Shown here in pieces: positions 6,106 through 9,119 of a DNA stretch of 9,119 nt. Both the position numbers and the translations under genes were made by a program. Each line of letters starts with the position of its first letter. The first letter of the stretch is position 1. The stretch is taken from assembly GCA_028288315.1 (NCBI GenBank), contig JAQBNY010000135.1:1-9119 (forward strand). The letters run 5' to 3'. The notes below the pieces were generated by a model. It did not search any database. It was not told the DNA's origin and saw only the letters and a list, made by a program, of their open reading frames with translations. The stretch is from Mucilaginibacter sp. GTDB lineage: Bacteria; Bacteroidota; Bacteroidia; Sphingobacteriales; Sphingobacteriaceae.

Positions 6106-7220
6106 TGAGGACACTCCTACACAGATATTTAACCGTTATTGACCGGTATATTATTAAAAAATACTTGGGTACATTCCTGTTTACCCTGGGCATTTTTATG
6201 GTGATATCTGTTGTATTTGATGTATCTGAACACCTGGATAATTTTTTGGGTGAAGGCGCTACTTTAAACGAAATCATATTTCATTATTATGTGGGTTTTA
6301 TACCCTTTTATATGATGATGCTTTCGCCGCTCATTAACTTTTTAGCGGTTATTTTTTTCACGGCCAAGATGGCTAATCAAACTGAAATTGTGCCTATCTT
6401 AACCAGCAGGGCGAGTTTCTATCGGTTTTTAAGGCCCTATGCAATTTCTTCAACGCTTATATTTACCGTATCATTATTGGCTAATTTGTACCTTTTACCC
6501 TATACAAATAAGCTGAAAGTAACCTTTGAAAGCGCTAATTTTTTTAAGAGTGACGACCCTTCAAAGGCTGAGGTGCACATACAATTAGATAAAAACACGT
6601 TCGTTTTTATGCAATCTTTCAATACCGAAACCAAAACGGGTATGCAATTTATGCTTGAAAAATTCGACGGCGACGAACTAAAAGAGCGGTTAACTGCTCC
6701 CAGTATTGCATATGATACACTCAAAAACAGGTGGAAAATAATCAGTCCTACTATACGATATGTGAACGGCTTAAAAGAAAAACTCATCACCAATGGGCCT
6801 GTTATTGATACCGTTTTAGACATGCGCCCGGTTGATTTTGAAGCCCATGATAACGTGGCCAGCAACATATATGGAGCCATGTCATTAAGTACATTAAATA
6901 CGGGAATTGAGAAAGAAAAAATCCGTGGAACGGGTGTTATAATTGATATGCAGTTTGAAAAATACCGCCGTTTTGTTGAGCCATTATCATCATTTGTACT
7001 GGCCTGTATTGGCGTTGCCATATCATCACGCAAGGTACGCGGGGGCGTTGGTTTGCCATTAGGGATTGGAATTTTTATCTGTTTTACCTATATAGTAGTC
7101 AATAAATTCGCGTTGGTTTTTGCCGTAAAAGGAGGCTTCCCGCCCCTGATGGCCGTATGTATTCCTAACATTTTATTTGGTTTATTAGGCTATATTTTAC
7201 TCCTGAAAGCACCAAAATAA
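6105..7220 (+). CDS. LptF/LptG (YjgP/YjgQ) family permease of the LPS export system
   Basis: LptF and LptG form the membrane part of the LptB2FG ABC transporter that extracts lipopolysaccharide from the inner membrane and passes it to LptC. The product of 371 residues (from the ATG at 6105) begins IDRYIIKKYLGTFLFTLGIF and has three N-terminal helices (about 20-40, 55-85, 107-132) with the family signature NQTEIVPILTS (91-101). A periplasmic beta-rich domain (about 140-280) follows, then three C-terminal helices after YRRFVEPLSSF. The frame can be extended to a TTG at 6063, but the ATG in TAATG, overlapping the tgt stop by one base, gives the usual N-terminus and suggests coupled translation. 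LptF and LptG cannot be told apart here; many Bacteroidota place such a gene after tgt. It ends in another TAATG joining the next gene. Confidence 0.9.
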   Translation: MRTLLHRYLTVIDRYIIKKYLGTFLFTLGIFMVISVVFDVSEHLDNFLGEGATLNEIIFHYYVGFIPFYMMMLSPLINFLAVIFFTAKMANQTEIVPILTSRASFYRFLRPYAISSTLIFTVSLLANLYLLPYTNKLKVTFESANFFKSDDPSKAEVHIQLDKNTFVFMQSFNTETKTGMQFMLEKFDGDELKERLTAPSIAYDTLKNRWKIISPTIRYVNGLKEKLITNGPVIDTVLDMRPVDFEAHDNVASNIYGAMSLSTLNTGIEKEKIRGTGVIIDMQFEKYRRFVEPLSSFVLACIGVAISSRKVRGGVGLPLGIGIFICFTYIVVNKFALVFAVKGGFPPLMAVCIPNILFGLLGYILLLKAPK

Positions 7221-8125
7221 TGCCTCTAAAAACTACAAATTCCGGCCTCAACAAGAACCTAATAATCCTTCATCTTACTGTTTTTGTTTGGGGATTTACC
7301 GGAATTTTGGGCCAACTTATTACCATATCTGCCGTAAATTTGGTTTGGTACAGGGTTATAATTGCCGTAATTTCTTTGTTTTTTTACATCGCTTTTTGCA
7401 AAAAAACGCATAAAATCGACATAAAAGCGTATCCAAAATTGGTGCTTACAGGCGCTTTAGTAGGCGGCCATTGGATACTTTTCTTTGCTTCCATCAAACT
7501 TTCTACCGTTCCGGTAACGCTGGTTTGCCTTTCTTCAATGACACTTTTCACCGCCATTTTAGAGCCGCTGATCAATAAAAAAAAGATCTCTAAAATGGAA
7601 ATAGTCGCCGGAATTTTAATTATTACCGGCATCGTTTTAATTTTTAAATTCGAATCACATTACACTAAGGGTATCATAGCAGGGCTTACAAGCGCGCTAA
7701 TGGCAAGCCTTTTTTCTATCATTAATTCCAGATTTGTACAAAAACTTGAGGCACCTATTATAGCATTTTACGAGCTTTCGGGAGCTTTCATCTGGATAAC
7801 TTTATACCTTATTATAACCAATGGGTTCAACCAAAATATGATACCCAAGCCTGCTGATATTGGTTACTTACTACTGCTTGGAACAGTTTGTACATCGCTT
7901 GCTTACGTTGCCGGTGTATCAGTAATGCGCGAACTTTCGGCGTTCCGGGTAGCACTTATCACCAACCTCGAACCAGTATACGGTATCATTTTAGCCTTTA
8001 TTTTTTTTGGCAATATGAATAAAATGACGGGCGGTTTTTGGGTAGGCGCGCTCATTATCCTCTCTACTATCTTCCTGTTTCCGTTTGCCCAAAAGCAGGT
8101 AGCACGTCGTAAAGCCAGGGCATAA
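7220..8125 (+). CDS. EamA/DMT-superfamily transporter
   Basis: The 301-residue, very hydrophobic protein has about ten predicted helices in two EamA repeats (about residues 14-145 and 150-290). Family landmarks include FVWGFTGILGQLI (22-34) with R45 in the first repeat, and LITNLEPVYGIILAFIFFG in the second. The usual glutamate after that FFG is asparagine here. DMT members export amino acids, nucleobases, drugs or other small metabolites across the inner membrane; the substrate cannot be predicted from this sequence. The ATG overlaps the stop of the LptF/G-family gene by one base (TAATG), so it is the third gene of the tgt operon. The C-terminal tail QKQVARRKARA is basic and presumably cytoplasmic. 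Confidence 0.9.
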   Translation: MPLKTTNSGLNKNLIILHLTVFVWGFTGILGQLITISAVNLVWYRVIIAVISLFFYIAFCKKTHKIDIKAYPKLVLTGALVGGHWILFFASIKLSTVPVTLVCLSSMTLFTAILEPLINKKKISKMEIVAGILIITGIVLIFKFESHYTKGIIAGLTSALMASLFSIINSRFVQKLEAPIIAFYELSGAFIWITLYLIITNGFNQNMIPKPADIGYLLLLGTVCTSLAYVAGVSVMRELSAFRVALITNLEPVYGIILAFIFFGNMNKMTGGFWVGALIILSTIFLFPFAQKQVARRKARA

Positions 8126-8968
8126 TTTCCTTTCCTTTTTCTTTAACATCAGTTACAGCTACACCCTAAACCTACATTGGCAGGGGTAAAGTGCGCATCC
8201 AATATTGCCTGCATTTAAGCCCTTGTAAGCCATTATTATTTCCAGACAGGAAACACCCTCAACAAATACTTTAAGTACGGCGAGAGCCAAAATAAAAAAA
8301 ATAGATAGTGTATTGATGTAATTTTTATCATCAACATAAAATCGACTCAATTAAATGCAATTATTTAACAATAAAATTTAAATTAAAATTTATTTTATTA
8401 ACATAATAATTTATTAATCAATTAATTATATAAGTCATTAAATATTTTAGTTTAACAAAGCGTGACTATCTTTAAGTCAAAAAACTAAAGAAAATAGCAT
8501 TGTTAATTATATGCATTTAATAACACGTTTATTAAACTGATAATCAGAATAATAGAATTGATTAATTAATGTATTCATACGCTTAGCGGTAATTTAACAG
8601 TAAGTGTATTGAAATATAATTGTGAGATTTTAAAAAAATCGGTGGAGATGCGAACTTGTATACAGATTCAAATTTTGGGCGAAAAAATATCAACTAAAAA
8701 TTGCATGCTCATTAAAATTATGAGCCATAATTACTACCAGGAAATCGACGAAAATTGAGGTTCCCTAAACCTTCAAGAAATTTTCAAGAGTGAGAAATTG
8801 ACAGGGGTTTTAACACCGGCAAAATTGTCTCCTCAAAATCTGCCTTGCTCTCTTGTCCTGTCTAATTGTTGCTGCCAACATTTTCAATGTGAGGTATCGT
8901 CAACCAACCAATTTTTAAAAAACATTTAAAAACCGCATATTGTATAAATTATAACCAGGGGAAATTTT
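8126..8968. other. Long AT-rich intergenic region without a convincing gene
   Basis: No clear rho-independent terminator follows the transporter gene. From about 8340 to 8640 the DNA is strongly AT-rich, with many TTAATTAA-like runs. Small inverted repeats are present at 8707-8725 (GCTCAT with ATGAGC, 7-nt loop) and near 8626-8640 (GATTTT with AAAATC). A minus-strand frame at 8159-8350 starts with TTG, has no ribosome-binding site and no recognisable domain, and is not accepted as a gene. The promoter of the next gene should lie in the last ~100 bp, but no good TAnnTTTG was found there. Confidence 0.5.
8957..8961 (+). promoter_or_regulatory. Ribosome-binding site of the LapA-domain gene
   Basis: AGGGG ends 7 bp before the ATG at 8969 and fixes that start. 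It is the only clear purine-rich Shine-Dalgarno-like sequence at a gene start in this window. Confidence 0.5.
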
Positions 8969-9119
8969 ATGAGCATTAAAAATATTTTCGCACTTATTAT
9001 TGTGGTGCTGCTAACCATCATCATTATGCAAAATACCGACGAGGTAAAATTCACTATTTTGTTTAGCGATGTATACCTGCCAAAAGTAGCAGTGATGACA
9101 GCTGTGTCTGTAGCTGCAT
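8969..9119 (+). CDS. LapA-domain (DUF1049-type) small inner-membrane protein, 3' end outside window
   Basis: Fifty codons are visible. The product starts MSIKNIFALIIVVLLTIIIM with a membrane helix, followed by QNTDEVKFTILFSDVYLPKV and the start of a second helix (AVMTAVSVAA). The 'helix - QNT..V.F..LF...LP - helix' layout is that of the LapA family (lipopolysaccharide assembly protein A domain), whose E. coli member works with LapB in controlling LPS synthesis. In Bacteroidota these small proteins are usually uncharacterised, so an LPS role is only suggested. It has its own ribosome-binding site and a long upstream region, so it is probably transcribed separately from the tgt operon. The stop codon is beyond the window. 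Confidence 0.75.
   Translation, partial: MSIKNIFALIIVVLLTIIIMQNTDEVKFTILFSDVYLPKVAVMTAVSVAA

Noticed and set aside
6500..7033. A long minus-strand frame (177 codons) antisense to the LptF/G gene
   Set aside because: It lies wholly inside a well-supported gene, has low-complexity antisense composition and no recognisable domain.
8159..8350. A 63-codon minus-strand frame with a hydrophobic stretch and a Cys-containing end (YPCQCRFRV)
   Set aside because: It starts with TTG, lacks a ribosome-binding site and matches no family I recognise. A second minus-strand frame across the same bases gives an equally gene-like short peptide (DAHFTPANVGLGCSCN), so neither is convincing; the area may hold decayed coding DNA.
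8707..8725. A hairpin (GCTCAT with ATGAGC, 7-nt loop) considered as a terminator
   Set aside because: The stem is only 6 bp with no T-run after it, and it lies about 580 bp after the transporter stop codon.

Overview
The window looks like chromosomal DNA from a Bacteroidota member, most likely family Sphingobacteriaceae (Mucilaginibacter/Pedobacter-like). The grounds are a BlaR1-type M56 peptidase with TonB-like C-terminal modules, a TAnnTTTG-type promoter element before tgt, few Shine-Dalgarno sequences, and protein family variants typical of that phylum. The genus is inferred from recall of similar proteins; no search was run. No tRNA, rRNA, CRISPR array, transposase or phage gene was seen.

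Left region (1-2078). The window opens inside an M56/BlaR1 membrane peptidase gene whose reading frame is already open at base 3. Its visible part carries the VHEYIADE motif, a last membrane helix and two tandem TonB-C-like modules. It faces rsmG. Between them lie a stray copy of the last ~110 bp of rsmG (1296-1407) and a short paralogue of the M56 gene's C-terminal half (ORF 1456-1986, homology starting near 1408). The same rsmG tail recurs in place at 1966-2078, so the truncated paralogue sits between ~110-bp direct repeats: the scar of a fairly recent rearrangement.

Minus-strand operon (4297 down to 1967). A membrane-anchored family 2 glycosyltransferase, an ECF sigma factor and the 16S rRNA methyltransferase rsmG overlap each other by 10-11 bp and almost certainly share one mRNA. 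No anti-sigma gene is visible next to the sigma factor.

Divergent intergenic region (4298-4974). This 677-bp gap holds two kinds of non-coding repeat: a cluster of short hairpins (about 4525-4631), and a 206-bp element (4662-4867) bounded by 35-bp inverted repeats with further inverted repeats nested inside. A promoter-like element lies just before tgt.

Plus-strand operon (4975-8125). tgt (tRNA-guanine transglycosylase, queuosine pathway), an LptF/LptG-family LPS export permease and an EamA/DMT-type transporter follow each other, each junction being a TAATG stop/start overlap. The Tgt protein lacks all three zinc-binding cysteines of the classical family while keeping the catalytic motifs.

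Right region (8126-9119). About 840 bp of mostly AT-rich DNA without a convincing gene precedes the start of a small LapA-domain membrane protein cut by the window edge.

Most of the window is ordinary housekeeping and envelope biology. The points worth a second look are the rsmG-tail duplication with its truncated M56/TonB paralogue, the nested palindromic element, and the zinc-site-less Tgt.
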